A DNA stretch of 64,000 nt, taken from the NCBI RefSeq assembly GCF_004365705.1, contig NZ_SOBN01000002.1, positions 1,798,001 to 1,862,000 on the forward strand, read 5' to 3'. The DNA comes from Streptomyces sp. 846.5. Its GTDB lineage: Bacteria; Actinomycetota; Actinomycetes; Streptomycetales; Streptomycetaceae. Made by a program: the position numbers and the translations under genes. Under the pieces are notes generated by a model that did no database searches, was not told the origin of the DNA, and was given only the letters and a program-made list of their open reading frames with translations. Below are positions 47,412 through 59,184 of the stretch, in pieces. How positions within the stretch are numbered: the stretch's first letter is position 1; every line of letters begins with the position of its first letter.

Positions 47412-48299
47412 TCATCCTTCGTCGCTGCCCTTCCGGTGCGCCCAGCGCGACGCCGGCAGCGCCACTACGGTGTGGCCGTGCAGCATCACCGGCGGGCGGT
47501 CGCCCTGGTCGAGCGCCGGGTAGACCGGGAGGATGCGCCCGGCCGCGAAGCCGATCCCGGCCAGCGTGGCGATGACGGTCGCCAGACTGCTGCCGGTACG
47601 CGGCGGGGCGCCGACCGGCAGCACCAGGCCGCCGACCCGTCGTACCGCCTCGGGCAGTCCGGGCTCCTCGGGCAGCAGTGGACCACCGGCCCGGATGGTC
47701 CTGGTCACCACATGGCGGTAGTCGAGTTGTCCCAGGGCAGCGGCCACCAGCGGGGCGAGGTACCCCCCGGACGAGCGCAGCCCGAGCACCAGCAACGGCC
47801 GGTCCCGGTCGGGGCGCTGCACCGCGAAGCCGTCGGCCAGCGCTAGCGCGTCCTGCGGACCCAGCCCGTGCTTCTCGAACGCGGTGGGCAGGCGGATCAG
47901 GGCGCCGGAGTGCCACCTGGCGGCCAGGCCGCTCATGCCGCGGCGCAGCCCGTCGATCGAGCTGCGGACGCTGAGCAGGATCGCGGCCGTCTCCTGCTCG
48001 GTACCGCTGACGGCGGCCTCGGCCAGGACCACGGTGAGATCCCTGAGCAGGACGTGCCAGGCGGCCAGACCGGTCCTGCCGCGGGCCGCGGTTCCGGCGG
48101 CGGCCAGCAGCCGGGGGCGCACCACCGAGCCCTGGAGCCGGTCGGCGACGATCTGCGCGGCCCCGGCGGCGTGCAGGTAGGCCGGCAGCGCCTGCTCGGC
48201 GTCGACCGCGGCGACCAGTCTCCGCAGGACGACGTGCAGCGGTTCGGCCCGGTCGCCGGAGGGTCCCTGCAGCGGTTCGGCCCTGGTCTCAACGGACAT
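47412..48299 (-). CDS. Unknown protein with degenerate phosphoribosyltransferase-like segment
   Basis: A 295-aa soluble protein not assigned to a family. The N-terminal half is helical (LHVVLRRLVAAVDAEQALPAYLHAAGAAQIV). The C-terminal half has the look of a type I phosphoribosyltransferase fold: RPLLVLGLRSSGGYLAPLVAAALGQL resembles the PPi-loop region and GGLVLPVGAPPRTGSSLATVIATL resembles the PRPP-binding loop, where the usual acidic pair before TG is replaced (GAPPRTG). It may have lost catalysis. It overlaps the GT2 gene upstream by 11 bp and sits inside the exopolysaccharide unit. Confidence 0.6.
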   Translation of the reverse strand: MSVETRAEPLQGPSGDRAEPLHVVLRRLVAAVDAEQALPAYLHAAGAAQIVADRLQGSVVRPRLLAAAGTAARGRTGLAAWHVLLRDLTVVLAEAAVSGTEQETAAILLSVRSSIDGLRRGMSGLAARWHSGALIRLPTAFEKHGLGPQDALALADGFAVQRPDRDRPLLVLGLRSSGGYLAPLVAAALGQLDYRHVVTRTIRAGGPLLPEEPGLPEAVRRVGGLVLPVGAPPRTGSSLATVIATLAGIGFAAGRILPVYPALDQGDRPPVMLHGHTVVALPASRWAHRKGSDEG

Positions 48300-49560
48300 C
48301 GCGTTGCGCCTTCCTGACGAGGCGTCGACTGCGCAGGTAGCCGATGGGGCCGTAGAGCATCCCCCGGCGCTGCAGCCGGATCAGCCGCGCGGGCCAGTCG
48401 GCCGGTGTGGCGGCGGCTCCGGTGTGGGAGATCGCGTGGCGCACCCCTCCGGGCACCCGGCGCAGCAGTGCGGGCAGCATCCGGGGCTCGTTGACGACGA
48501 CGGCGGCGAGGTAGGCGCCGAGGCCGGCGCCGTAGCCGAAGGCCTGGGCGTCCAGGTCCTCGGCCCGGTCCCGGTGGTGGTGCCAGACCAGCGCCTCCGG
48601 CTGGTAGAGCAGAGCGTGGCCGTGCACCACGGCGCGGAAGAAGGAGAGCAGGTCGTCGCCGCCCTTGGCGGGGGTGCCGGTGCCGACCGCCGCGTCGAAG
48701 CCGCCGAGCCGGCGCAGCACCTCGGTGCGGAAGGCCATGTTGGCCCCCGAGCCGAGGCGGCCCGCGGTGAACGGGAACAGCGACTGGTCGGCGGGCGGTT
48801 CGGCGACCCGGTAGCGACGGGCGCTGAAGCCCTTGCCGAAGCCGCCGTGCGCCTCCAGCAGCACCTGGGTCGCGGTGCGCAGCGCGGCCGGCAGGATCAG
48901 GCCGGTGACACAGCCGACCTCCGGGTCCGCGAACCCCGCGACCAGCGCGTCAAGCCAGCCCGGGTCGATCACCACATCGTCGTCGGTGAAGGCGGTGATC
49001 TCGCCGAGGGCCGCCGCCACGCCCGCGTTGTGCGCCGACGCCAGACCGCGCAGCGGCTCCCGGACGTAGCGGACCGAGTCGGCGAAGCGCTCCTTGACCA
49101 GCCCCCGGGTGGTGTCGGTCGCGGGCGCGTTGTCGACGACGACGGTCTCGAAGCGCGGGTAGCGCTGGGCGGCCAGCGACTCCAGGCAGCGGGCCAGCAG
49201 CTCCGGCCGCTCCCTGGTCGCGATCACCACGGTGACCAACGGCTGCGGCACCTTCGGATCGGGCGTATCGGCTCGTTCGGCCGACTCGGTCATCGCCGCG
49301 CCGAGTTGACGGTGCGCCAGCACCGCGAGCACGGCCGCCGGATCCGCGTCCCCATCGCCCCCGTGCGGTCCGAGGTCGGCCTGCACCAGGCCGACCGGAC
49401 GTCCGGCGTTGCGGACCAGCGCCAGTACCGAGCCGGTCGGCCGGGCCGGTTCGGCCGTCCCGGCCCGGCTCAGCCGCGGCGCTCCGCCGGCCGCGGGCAG
49501 ATCGAGGTCGACGACCTCGATCGGGGCCCGGGCCGGGTCGAGCACGAGCCTGTCGCTCAC
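48289..49560 (-). CDS. GT2 glycosyltransferase
   Basis: A 423-aa protein starting at GTG 49560, within the stop of the upstream GT2 gene (GTGA). Residues 1-95 are a separate N-terminal region (SDRLVLDPARAPIEVVDLDLP). The GT2 domain begins LVTVVIATRERPELLARCLESLAAQ, with metal-binding DDD in GEITAFTDDDVVIDPGW and the GGDDLLSFFRAVVHGHAL segment. A longer in-frame reading upstream is rejected because it lies wholly inside the neighbouring gene. Confidence 0.88.
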   Translation of the reverse strand: MSDRLVLDPARAPIEVVDLDLPAAGGAPRLSRAGTAEPARPTGSVLALVRNAGRPVGLVQADLGPHGGDGDADPAAVLAVLAHRQLGAAMTESAERADTPDPKVPQPLVTVVIATRERPELLARCLESLAAQRYPRFETVVVDNAPATDTTRGLVKERFADSVRYVREPLRGLASAHNAGVAAALGEITAFTDDDVVIDPGWLDALVAGFADPEVGCVTGLILPAALRTATQVLLEAHGGFGKGFSARRYRVAEPPADQSLFPFTAGRLGSGANMAFRTEVLRRLGGFDAAVGTGTPAKGGDDLLSFFRAVVHGHALLYQPEALVWHHHRDRAEDLDAQAFGYGAGLGAYLAAVVVNEPRMLPALLRRVPGGVRHAISHTGAAATPADWPARLIRLQRRGMLYGPIGYLRSRRLVRKAQRDVR

Positions 49561-50321
49561 CGCAGAGCCTCCACCGGCTCGAACCGGGGGTCGGCCAGAC
49601 CGCGACCGCTGTGCTCGCGCAGCAGGGTCTTCAGGACGCGGTGGCCGTCGTAGAAGGTGCGCAGGTTGGACTGCCCGGTGCGGCGCGGCAGTTCCAGCGC
49701 CGGGACCTCGGCCACCCGCAGACCCGCGAGCAGCGCACGCACTGTCATCTCCGTCTCGATCTCGAATCCGGAGGAGCGCAGGTCGAGCTGGTCCAGCACC
49801 TTGCGGTTGAAGGCCACGAAGCCGTAGCAGAGGTCGGTGAGGGTGCTCTGGTACATCACGTTGACCAGCGCCAGCAGGGCCTTGTTGCCCATCCGGCGCA
49901 GCGCGGTGATGTCCAGCGAGCCGCCCCCGCCCATGAACCGGGAGCCCTTGACGTAGTCGTAGCCGTTCTCCAGGAAGTGGACGTAGCGGGGGATCTCCCG
50001 CGGCGACATCGACCCGTCGGCGTCGATCATCACGATGTACTCGCCCTTGGCGGCCAGGAAGCCGGTCCGCAGGGCGTTCCCCTTGCCCGCGCCCTGCTGC
50101 GGGACGACCCGCAGCGAGGGGAGGACGGCACGCGCCGTCTCCAGGGTGGAGTCGGTCGACTCGCCGTCGACCAGGATCACCTCGCCGACACAGTCGGGGA
50201 TGCGGCTGAGCACCCAGGCGATGTTGGCGGCCTCGTTCCGGGCCGGGACGACCAGGCTGACCGAGCTGCTGAGTTTTGCCGTCGTCGCAGCCGCCGTCGG
50301 ACCGGCAGTGGACACACTCAT
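49557..50321 (-). CDS. GT2 glycosyltransferase, dolichyl-phosphate-mannose-synthase-like
   Basis: A 254-aa GT2 enzyme: SLVVPARNEAANIAWVLSRIPDCVGEVILVDGESTDSTLE, GKGNALRTGFLAAKGEYIVMIDADGSMSPREIPRYV with the catalytic DAD, and VKGSRFMGGGGSLDITALRRMGN. It resembles polyprenyl-phosphate sugar synthases and may start the repeat unit. Start ATG 50321 has GGGGGAA upstream. It is the first gene of the unit running down to 45140; the 283-bp upstream region is AT-rich and must hold the promoter. Confidence 0.88.
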   Translation of the reverse strand: MSVSTAGPTAAATTAKLSSSVSLVVPARNEAANIAWVLSRIPDCVGEVILVDGESTDSTLETARAVLPSLRVVPQQGAGKGNALRTGFLAAKGEYIVMIDADGSMSPREIPRYVHFLENGYDYVKGSRFMGGGGSLDITALRRMGNKALLALVNVMYQSTLTDLCYGFVAFNRKVLDQLDLRSSGFEIETEMTVRALLAGLRVAEVPALELPRRTGQSNLRTFYDGHRVLKTLLREHSGRGLADPRFEPVEALR

Positions 50322-50513
50322 TGGTTCCCCCTGTGCTCCCCCCGCGGCACAAGGCCGCGGCACGTCAGTTCTCCTCGGTGATGTGCTTCTGGTGATGTCC
50401 TTCGGCTGCGAACCCCCGCTTGTGACCGGAACTCCCCCAGACCCCTTCTACCGTGCACGACGGTACCCGGAGGCCGTCCCCCGCGATAGTCATTACTCAT
50501 AAGTCAGGGCATA

Positions 50514-50533
50514 TTTTGGCCGGAGGCCGAAAA
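50514..50533. terminator. Hairpin between flavoprotein gene and GT2 unit
   Basis: TTTTGGCC-GGA-GGCCGAAAA-like stem with one bulge; A- and T-tracts at both ends allow use in either direction. Located 71 bp beyond the flavoprotein stop (minus strand). The DNA from 50490 to 50600 is the most AT-rich stretch of this locus. Confidence 0.45.
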
Positions 50534-50604
50534 CCTGCCAACCATTGGCCCTTTACGACTTATTTCGATCATGTTCACATAAGGAATTCATGATTCCGAC
50601 GTGT

Positions 50605-51864
50605 TCAGGACAGCCCGGCGGCGAGTCTAGGGGCCGCGAATTCCGTCCCCGCGACGAAGCGCATCAGCGGGCCAAAACTCGGCGCGGCGGCCAGCCCGGT
50701 GAAGCGCAGCCCGGCCACGCTGGAGCGGAACCAGGGGTCGAGGTCGGGCGAGGCGCTGCCGGGCACCCGGCGCACCTGGTGCCGGAGCTCCGGTGCGAGC
50801 CAGTCCAGCCGGTCCACGTCCGGACGGTAGCCGGTGGCCGCGAGCACATGGTCGACCACCAGGGTCCGGTCGAAGGGCCCGGCCGCCGCGGAGCGGGTGG
50901 CCGCGGCCACCGGCGTCTCCAGGCTCAGCACCACCTCGCCGCCGCTGAGCTGCGCCGACTTGATCCGGCGGCCGGTCGCGATGGGCACCTGGCCGTCCAC
51001 CCGGTCCTTCAGCCACCAGGAGCCGAACGGGCCGAGCACCTGCTTCACCACCCAGAGCCGGGTGGCCGCGGGCAGCCGGCGGAACTGCAGCGGCAGCCTG
51101 CTCACCGCGACATGCGACCACCCCTCGCCCAGCGGCGAGTCCGGCTGGACCACCCGCCTGGCCAACGACCGGCCTGCCTGCGGCGGGCCGCCCCAGACCA
51201 CGTGCTCGCCCCTGACCAGCAGCGTCACCTCGGCGCCCTGCTCGCGCAGCAGCGCGGCGCCCTCCAGCGCGGACTGGCCGGCGCCCACCACGGCGACCCG
51301 CCGCCCGACGAAGCGGGCGAAGTCCGCGTGCTGCGAGGCGTGCGAGACCGGCCCCGACACCTCGGGCTCCTTCTCCGCCAGCTCCAGCAGCAGCCGGGGC
51401 ACATGGGCGGCGCCGACCAGCCCGCTCGCCACCACCACGGCGGAGGCGGTCACCTCCTCGCCGCTGTCCAGGACCACCAGGAACCGCGGGAACAGCCCGC
51501 CGGACCCCCTGGGCAGCGGGTCCACCCGCACCACCTGCGCGCTCTCCACCTCCGGCACCAGCCGGCGCTGGAACCACTCGCCGTAGCGGACGAAGTCCTC
51601 CACCGGGATGGGGTGGAAGTCGTCGAACGGCTCCATCCCCTCGATCCGGCAGAAGTCCGCCAGCCCGTTGCCGGGCTCGGGTGCGGACAGACTGGACGCC
51701 TGCGGAGTCGACTTGAGGTACATCCCGGCCGGCATCCGGGAGCGCCAACTGTCCATCACCCCGCCGAAGACCCTGACCGGCAGCCCCAGCCGGCCCAGGT
51801 GAGCGGCCGTGGCCAGGCCGTACGGACCCGCACCGACAACGACAATGGTCGGCTTTCCGCCCAT
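50605..51864 (-). CDS. FAD/NAD(P)-binding oxidoreductase in exopolysaccharide locus
   Basis: A 419-aa flavoprotein. TIVVVGAGPYGLATAAHLGRLGLPVRVFG binds [22 protein letters not shown] binds NAD(P)H; VVDHVLAATGYRPDVDRL is the C-terminal ATG motif. It resembles lysine/ornithine N-monooxygenase-like proteins. Start ATG 51864 has GGGGGGA upstream. It is divergent from the ATP-grasp gene over 230 bp with a palindrome between, so it likely belongs to the locus. Confidence 0.85.
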   Translation of the reverse strand: MGGKPTIVVVGAGPYGLATAAHLGRLGLPVRVFGGVMDSWRSRMPAGMYLKSTPQASSLSAPEPGNGLADFCRIEGMEPFDDFHPIPVEDFVRYGEWFQRRLVPEVESAQVVRVDPLPRGSGGLFPRFLVVLDSGEEVTASAVVVASGLVGAAHVPRLLLELAEKEPEVSGPVSHASQHADFARFVGRRVAVVGAGQSALEGAALLREQGAEVTLLVRGEHVVWGGPPQAGRSLARRVVQPDSPLGEGWSHVAVSRLPLQFRRLPAATRLWVVKQVLGPFGSWWLKDRVDGQVPIATGRRIKSAQLSGGEVVLSLETPVAAATRSAAAGPFDRTLVVDHVLAATGYRPDVDRLDWLAPELRHQVRRVPGSASPDLDPWFRSSVAGLRFTGLAAAPSFGPLMRFVAGTEFAAPRLAAGLS

Positions 51865-52014
51865 GACTGAATATCCCCCCTGTGCTGCGCAGCGCCACTG
51901 CCCTCCCCGGCCGTCCCGTCCTTCGGTCCGCCCCAGCCGTGGTCGCTGATCCATCCTGCAACGAATATGGTTCACTGCCAACGCCCCCGACGCAGCTGAT
52001 TGCGTAAAAGCCAT

Positions 52015-52031
52015 TCCATTGCTGCAATGGA
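52015..52031. promoter_or_regulatory. Palindrome in divergent flavoprotein/ATP-grasp promoter region
   Basis: Perfect TCCATTG-CTG-CAATGGA, 64 bp before the ATP-grasp start. Position and symmetry fit an operator; no regulator assigned. Confidence 0.5.
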
Positions 52032-52094
52032 CCGGGGCGCGAGCGGACTATCCGTGCCTCGGGGGGCACGTGATACTGAGGGGAACCGGGGGCC

Positions 52095-53396
52095 ATGGCG
52101 AGAAAGCTGTTCGCTGACGGAGTTTATGACACTCGAACACCAATTCTGATAGTGAAGATCGGCCGTTATCCGCTGCACCACGGCGGCGTCGGCGCCATCC
52201 GCAGCCTGGGGCGGGTCGGGGTCCCCGTGTACGCCGTCACCGAGGACCGCGGCACACCGGCCGCCCTCTCCCGGCACCTGCGCGGACGCTTCGTCTGGCC
52301 CACCACCGGAGCGGAGCCCCCGGAACAACTGCTGGACGGGCTGACGCGGATCGCCACCCGGATCGCCGAGCGCGAGGGCCGGCCCGCCGTCGCCCTCCCC
52401 ACCGACGACGAGGCCGCCATCCTGCTCGCCGAACACGCGGACCGGCTGGACGGGGTGCTGACGGCCCCCGGCGTGCCCCCCGAACTGCCCAGGGCCCTGG
52501 CGGGCAAGCAGTCACTGCACCAGCTCTGCACCACCCACGGGGTGCCCTCCCCGGGCTCCCGGCTTCCCCGCTCGTTCGACGAACTGGAGCTGGCGGCAAA
52601 GGAACTGACGTTCCCTCTGGTCGCCAAGAACGCCGACGCCTTCCACCGGCTCAGCCTGCCCGCGGTGGGCTCCAGCACAGTGCTGGGCGACCCGGCGGCG
52701 CTGGAGCGGCTGGCCGGGCACTGGGGCGACACGCTGCCCCGGGTGCTGCTCCAGGAGTACATCCCGGCCGCCGACTCCGAGGACTGGATCTGCCACCTCT
52801 ACTGCGGCAGCGACCCCGACGGCGCGGCGGACCTGGTCTTCACCGGGGTGAAGGTGCGCGCCTGGCCGGCCCGCGGCGGCGTCACCGCGTACGCCTACAG
52901 CGTCGCCAACCCCGAACTGGCCGAGCTCAGCTCCCGCTTCTGCCGGGCCATCGGCTACCGCGGCATCTGCGACCTCGACTGGCGCCTGGACCGCCGCGAC
53001 GGCCGGCACAAGCTGCTCGACTTCAACCCCCGTCTGGGCGCACAGTTCCGGCTGTTCCAGACCGACCGGGGCATCGACCTGGCCCGCGCCCTGCACCTGG
53101 ACCTGACCGCCCGTCACAACCGGCTCGGCGAGGCCGGCTACGGAACCCCGGTGGACGGCCGGGCCTTCACCGTCGAGATCCTCGACCTGCCGGCCAGGGC
53201 GGCAGCCAGAGCCGGCCATCGCTCCGCCGAGCTCCCCGCCGACCCCCGCTGGGCCCCGCCTCGCCGCCCCAGCGCACATGAGCTCGCCTGGACCGCGGCG
53301 GACGATCCGCTCCCGGCCCTGACCGCCGCCGTCCGCTCCGTCCCGTCCGCCCTGCACGTCCTGCGAAGGGCGCTGCGCCGCAGCGGCTCGGCCTGA
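52095..53396 (+). CDS. ATP-grasp ligase-like protein
   Basis: A 433-aa ATP-grasp enzyme. TPILIVKIGRYPLHHGGVGAIRSLGRVGVPVYAVTED is the N-terminal pre-grasp domain; ELTFPLVAKNADAFHRL is the ATP-binding Lys region; RVLLQEYIPAADSEDWICHLY and KLLDFNPRLGAQFRLF carry the metal/ATP-binding Glu and Asn. Proteins of this D-aspartate-ligase or carbamoyl-phosphate-synthase-like type are often found near polysaccharide genes and may attach an amino acid to the sugar chain. Start ATG 52095 follows GGGGGCC. Confidence 0.85.
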   Translation: MARKLFADGVYDTRTPILIVKIGRYPLHHGGVGAIRSLGRVGVPVYAVTEDRGTPAALSRHLRGRFVWPTTGAEPPEQLLDGLTRIATRIAEREGRPAVALPTDDEAAILLAEHADRLDGVLTAPGVPPELPRALAGKQSLHQLCTTHGVPSPGSRLPRSFDELELAAKELTFPLVAKNADAFHRLSLPAVGSSTVLGDPAALERLAGHWGDTLPRVLLQEYIPAADSEDWICHLYCGSDPDGAADLVFTGVKVRAWPARGGVTAYAYSVANPELAELSSRFCRAIGYRGICDLDWRLDRRDGRHKLLDFNPRLGAQFRLFQTDRGIDLARALHLDLTARHNRLGEAGYGTPVDGRAFTVEILDLPARAAARAGHRSAELPADPRWAPPRRPSAHELAWTAADDPLPALTAAVRSVPSALHVLRRALRRSGSA

Positions 53397-53397
53397 C

Positions 53398-53940
53398 CTA
53401 CGGCTCCCCACCGCCCAGTTCGCCGATCGACTCGGCCAGCCACTCCACCCAGAAGGTCTCCAGGGCGATCCCGGCCTTCAGCACCATGTGGTGCAACCGG
53501 TCGCCTTCAGCTCTGCCGGGTCCGTCCGCCGGAAAGTCCCGCTGCTCGATCTCCAGATACTCGTCCAACTGCCGCTGGTGCTCCACCAGATGACGCTGCA
53601 GCTCGACGTCCAGGCCCGCCGTCCCGACGACGGCCGCGGCGCGGAGCCGCAACAGCAGCGGATCCCGGACCGGCTTGGGGTCCTGTCCCTCGGCCACCCA
53701 GCGCACCAGCTCGGACCGGCCCGCGGGCAGCACCCGGTACTCCTTGCGCTGCCCGCGCGACGGCGGCTGCGGCACCGTCTCGATCAGCCCGCCCAGCTCC
53801 AACTTGCCCAGCTCGCGGTAGATCTGCTGGTGCGTGGCCGACCAGAAGTAGCCGATGGACCGGTCGAACCGCCGGGTCAGTTCCAGACCCGAGGACGGCC
53901 GCTCCAGCAGGGCGGTCAGGATGGCGTGCGGCAGCGACAT
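53398..53940 (-). CDS. PadR-family transcriptional regulator
   Basis: A 180-aa PadR (AcrR/VirR-type) regulator. The N-terminal winged helix is LPHAILTALLERPSSGLELTRRFDRSIGYFWSATHQQIYRELGKLELGGLIE, and the C-terminal dimerisation helix follows (LVEHQRQLDEYLEIEQRDFP). It lies 38 bp downstream of the dienoyl-CoA reductase gene on the same strand. A heptamer tandem repeat fills the spacer, so expression of padR may depend on repeat number. Its 3' end is 1 bp from the convergent ATP-grasp stop. Confidence 0.9.
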   Translation of the reverse strand: MSLPHAILTALLERPSSGLELTRRFDRSIGYFWSATHQQIYRELGKLELGGLIETVPQPPSRGQRKEYRVLPAGRSELVRWVAEGQDPKPVRDPLLLRLRAAAVVGTAGLDVELQRHLVEHQRQLDEYLEIEQRDFPADGPGRAEGDRLHHMVLKAGIALETFWVEWLAESIGELGGGEP

Positions 53941-53952
53941 CGGCGAAGGCTC

Positions 53953-53978
53953 GGTTCCTGGTTCCTGGTTCCTGGTTT

Positions 53979-53980
<2 letters not shown>
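53953..53980. repeat. GGTTCCT heptamer tandem repeat between fadH and padR
   Basis: Three exact copies and one partial copy of GGTTCCT. In the mRNA (minus strand) it reads as repeated CCAGGAA, each with an AGGA core that could serve as a ribosome-binding site for padR. The repeat starts at the fadH stop codon. Confidence 0.75.
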
Positions 53981-57105
<3,125 letters not shown>

Positions 57106-57118
57106 AGCCCGAACCTCT

Positions 57119-57634
57119 TCAGCGCGGCTTGTTGGGGACGTAGCCCAGGTCGATCGGGTGCGGCGGCGGGCCCTCGCGGCGGAGGTCGGCCATCAGCTGG
57201 ACCAGTTGCGGGGGCCACAGCAGGTCGGGGCAGTCGGCGAGTTCGTCCGGGGTCCACCAGCGGCAGGTCATGATGCCGTCGTGGGCGAAGGACTCGGCGA
57301 GGTCGCCGACCGGGTCGCGGCGCGGGGCCGCGCCCAGGAAGATGACCTCGCGCTGGCGGGTGGGCACGCCCGCCCTGGTGTAGTCGTGCTCCCACACCCA
57401 CAGCGCGGGACCCGGGACGACGTCCGTCCAGCCGGTCTCCTCGACCGTCTCCCGTAGCGCGCCCGCGAGTTCGTCCTCGCCGTCGTCCAGACCGCCGCCG
57501 GGGAGCACCCAGTGCAGCCCGATCTCGACGTCGTCGTGGAGCTGGAGGAACACCGCGCCCTCCGGGTCCAGGACCAGGATCCGGGCCGCGCGACGCGGGA
57601 CCCGCTCGAACTCCTCGATCTCGATGCTCACCAC
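57119..57634 (-). CDS. NUDIX hydrolase
   Basis: A 171-aa NUDIX enzyme. The box is GGGLDDGEDELAGALRETVEETGW, complete with R-E-x2-E-E. The beginning RVPRRAARILVLDPEGAVFLQLHDD is typical of MutT-like members. Two GTG codons in a row (57634, 57631) could start it. Convergent with the SDR gene, 13 bp apart. Confidence 0.9.
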   Translation of the reverse strand: MVSIEIEEFERVPRRAARILVLDPEGAVFLQLHDDVEIGLHWVLPGGGLDDGEDELAGALRETVEETGWTDVVPGPALWVWEHDYTRAGVPTRQREVIFLGAAPRRDPVGDLAESFAHDGIMTCRWWTPDELADCPDLLWPPQLVQLMADLRREGPPPHPIDLGYVPNKPR

Positions 57635-57647
57635 CGCACCCTACCCA

Positions 57648-58466
57648 TCACAGCATCCCGTCCATGACCCTGCGCAGTTGCAGGCCGTCCGGGGCGGCGG
57701 CGGTGACCAGCAGCGCCGGGGCTCCGGCGAGCGGGAGCAGCGCGGCCGCGGCCGCGCCCTCGGCGTGGAACCGGGCCATAACCGGCTTCTCGGCCCGTTC
57801 GGACCGTTCGGCCAGGTCCGGTTCGCAGAGCAGCAGTTGGCCGACCGCCCGGTGGCCGGCCAGCACCGCCGGCCCGTCCCAGCCCGGGGCCCCGTGGCCG
57901 AGGTCGGTCTGCTGGTCCAGCGTCGTGCGGCCGTCGTGACGCAGCGTCAGACGGGCGGTGAGGCGGCCAGGGGCCTCCCCGCTGCGGCCGAGGACCTGCT
58001 CCTCCCGCAGCAGCAGCCGGGCGCCGGCCGCGAGTGTCACTCTCGTCGTCATCCGCAGCTCGCTGCCCTGTGCGGCGATGACCGGCTCCGGCAGCCATTC
58101 CAGCTCTCCGCCCTCGGCCACGGACAGGTCGAGCTCGTAGTGGGCGGGGGCCGGGATCCGGCCGGGGAGGCTGACGGTGGCGGCGGCGCTGGTGACCCGC
58201 AGCCGGGCCCCGGCCGCGACGGTGACCTCGATCCGGAGCCTGTCGCCGCCGAGCGGGGCGGCCATCGCGCCGACGATGGTCACCTGGGCCGCGCCGCCGC
58301 CGTCCGGGTGGGAGGTGCGCCGCAGCGCCAGCGGACCGTCCCCGGTGAGCAACGGCAGCGCGGTGCCGCCGCGTCCGTCCGGCTCGGCGACGATCCGTGC
58401 CACGGCCCGCACGGTCGAGCCGAGCACGGACGCCCCGAGCAACAGCCCCCTGCTCACTTCGTCCAC
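57648..58466 (-). CDS. ureD: Urease accessory protein UreD
   Basis: A 272-aa protein starting at GTG 58466, overlapping ureG by 13 bp. It belongs to UreD/Ure[75 protein letters not shown] covers the conserved central region. UreD with UreF and UreG delivers nickel to apo-urease. Last gene of the urease operon. Confidence 0.9.
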   Translation of the reverse strand: MDEVSRGLLLGASVLGSTVRAVARIVAEPDGRGGTALPLLTGDGPLALRRTSHPDGGGAAQVTIVGAMAAPLGGDRLRIEVTVAAGARLRVTSAAATVSLPGRIPAPAHYELDLSVAEGGELEWLPEPVIAAQGSELRMTTRVTLAAGARLLLREEQVLGRSGEAPGRLTARLTLRHDGRTTLDQQTDLGHGAPGWDGPAVLAGHRAVGQLLLCEPDLAERSERAEKPVMARFHAEGAAAAALLPLAGAPALLVTAAAPDGLQLRRVMDGML

Positions 58467-59128
58467 TCGACGAGCCTGCCCCGGACCCAGTCGGCGATCG
58501 GCGCCACGCCGTCGGCCGCCGCCAGCGAGCAGAAGACGACCGGCAGGTCGCCCCGCTGCGCCTTGGCGTCGCGGTCCATCACGCCCAGGTCGGCGCCGAC
58601 CAGCGGGGCCAGATCGGTCTTGTTGATGACCAGCAGGTCGGAGGTGGAGACGCCGGGGCCGCCCTTGCGCGGGATCTTGTCGCCGCCGGAGACGTCGATG
58701 ACGAAGATCTGGAAGTCGACCAGCCCCTTGCTGAAGGTCGCCGTCAGGTTGTCGCCGCCGCTCTCGACCAGTACCAGGTCCAGCGGCCCGACCTCGTCCT
58801 CCAGGTCCTCGACGGCCTCCAGGTTGGCGGAGATGTCGTCGCGGATGGCGGTGTGCGGGCAGCAGCCGGTCTCCACGGCGGTGATCCGCTCGGGCGGTAG
58901 GACGGCGTTGCGCAGCAGGAACTCGGCGTCCTCGGTGGTGTAGATGTCATTGGTGACGACGGCCAGGGAGAGTTCGTCGCGCAGCACCCGACACAGTGCG
59001 GCGACGGTGGCGGTCTTGCCGGAGCCGACGGGGCCGCCGAGGCCGATCCGCAGGGCGCGGCGGTGGCCGTCGGCGCGGAGGGGCTCGGCCCCGGGGAGAG
59101 CGGCGGGAAGGTCGTGGTCACGATGCAT
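58454..59128 (-). CDS. ureG: Urease accessory GTPase UreG
   Basis: A 224-aa SIMIBI-class GTPase: [20 protein letters not shown] is the P-loop, [24 protein letters not shown] carries the Cys-Pro-His metal motif, [16 protein letters not shown] is switch/Walker B and [15 protein letters not shown] the guanine-specificity NKxD. Start ATG 59128 has GAGGAGA upstream. Provides energy for nickel insertion into UreC. A heptamer repeat lies between it and ureF. Confidence 0.95.
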   Translation of the reverse strand: MHRDHDLPAALPGAEPLRADGHRRALRIGLGGPVGSGKTATVAALCRVLRDELSLAVVTNDIYTTEDAEFLLRNAVLPPERITAVETGCCPHTAIRDDISANLEAVEDLEDEVGPLDLVLVESGGDNLTATFSKGLVDFQIFVIDVSGGDKIPRKGGPGVSTSDLLVINKTDLAPLVGADLGVMDRDAKAQRGDLPVVFCSLAAADGVAPIADWVRGRLVEWTK

Positions 59129-59146
59129 GATCGGTCTCCTCTGTTG

Positions 59147-59174
59147 TGCAGAACGCAGTACGCAGAATGCAGAG
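59147..59174. repeat. Heptamer repeat between ureF and ureG
   Basis: Four tandem 7-bp units, TGCAGAA, CGCAGTA, CGCAGAA, TGCAGAG, immediately upstream of the ureG Shine-Dalgarno (minus strand). Confidence 0.65.
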
Positions 59175-59184
59175 ATCAGAAGTG

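Noticed and set aside
48289-50352. A 687-codon frame that would look like a double glycosyltransferase
   Set aside because: The upstream third lies inside the DPM-like GT2 gene in another frame and has no protein-like composition; the real start is GTG 49560 with a GTGA overlap.
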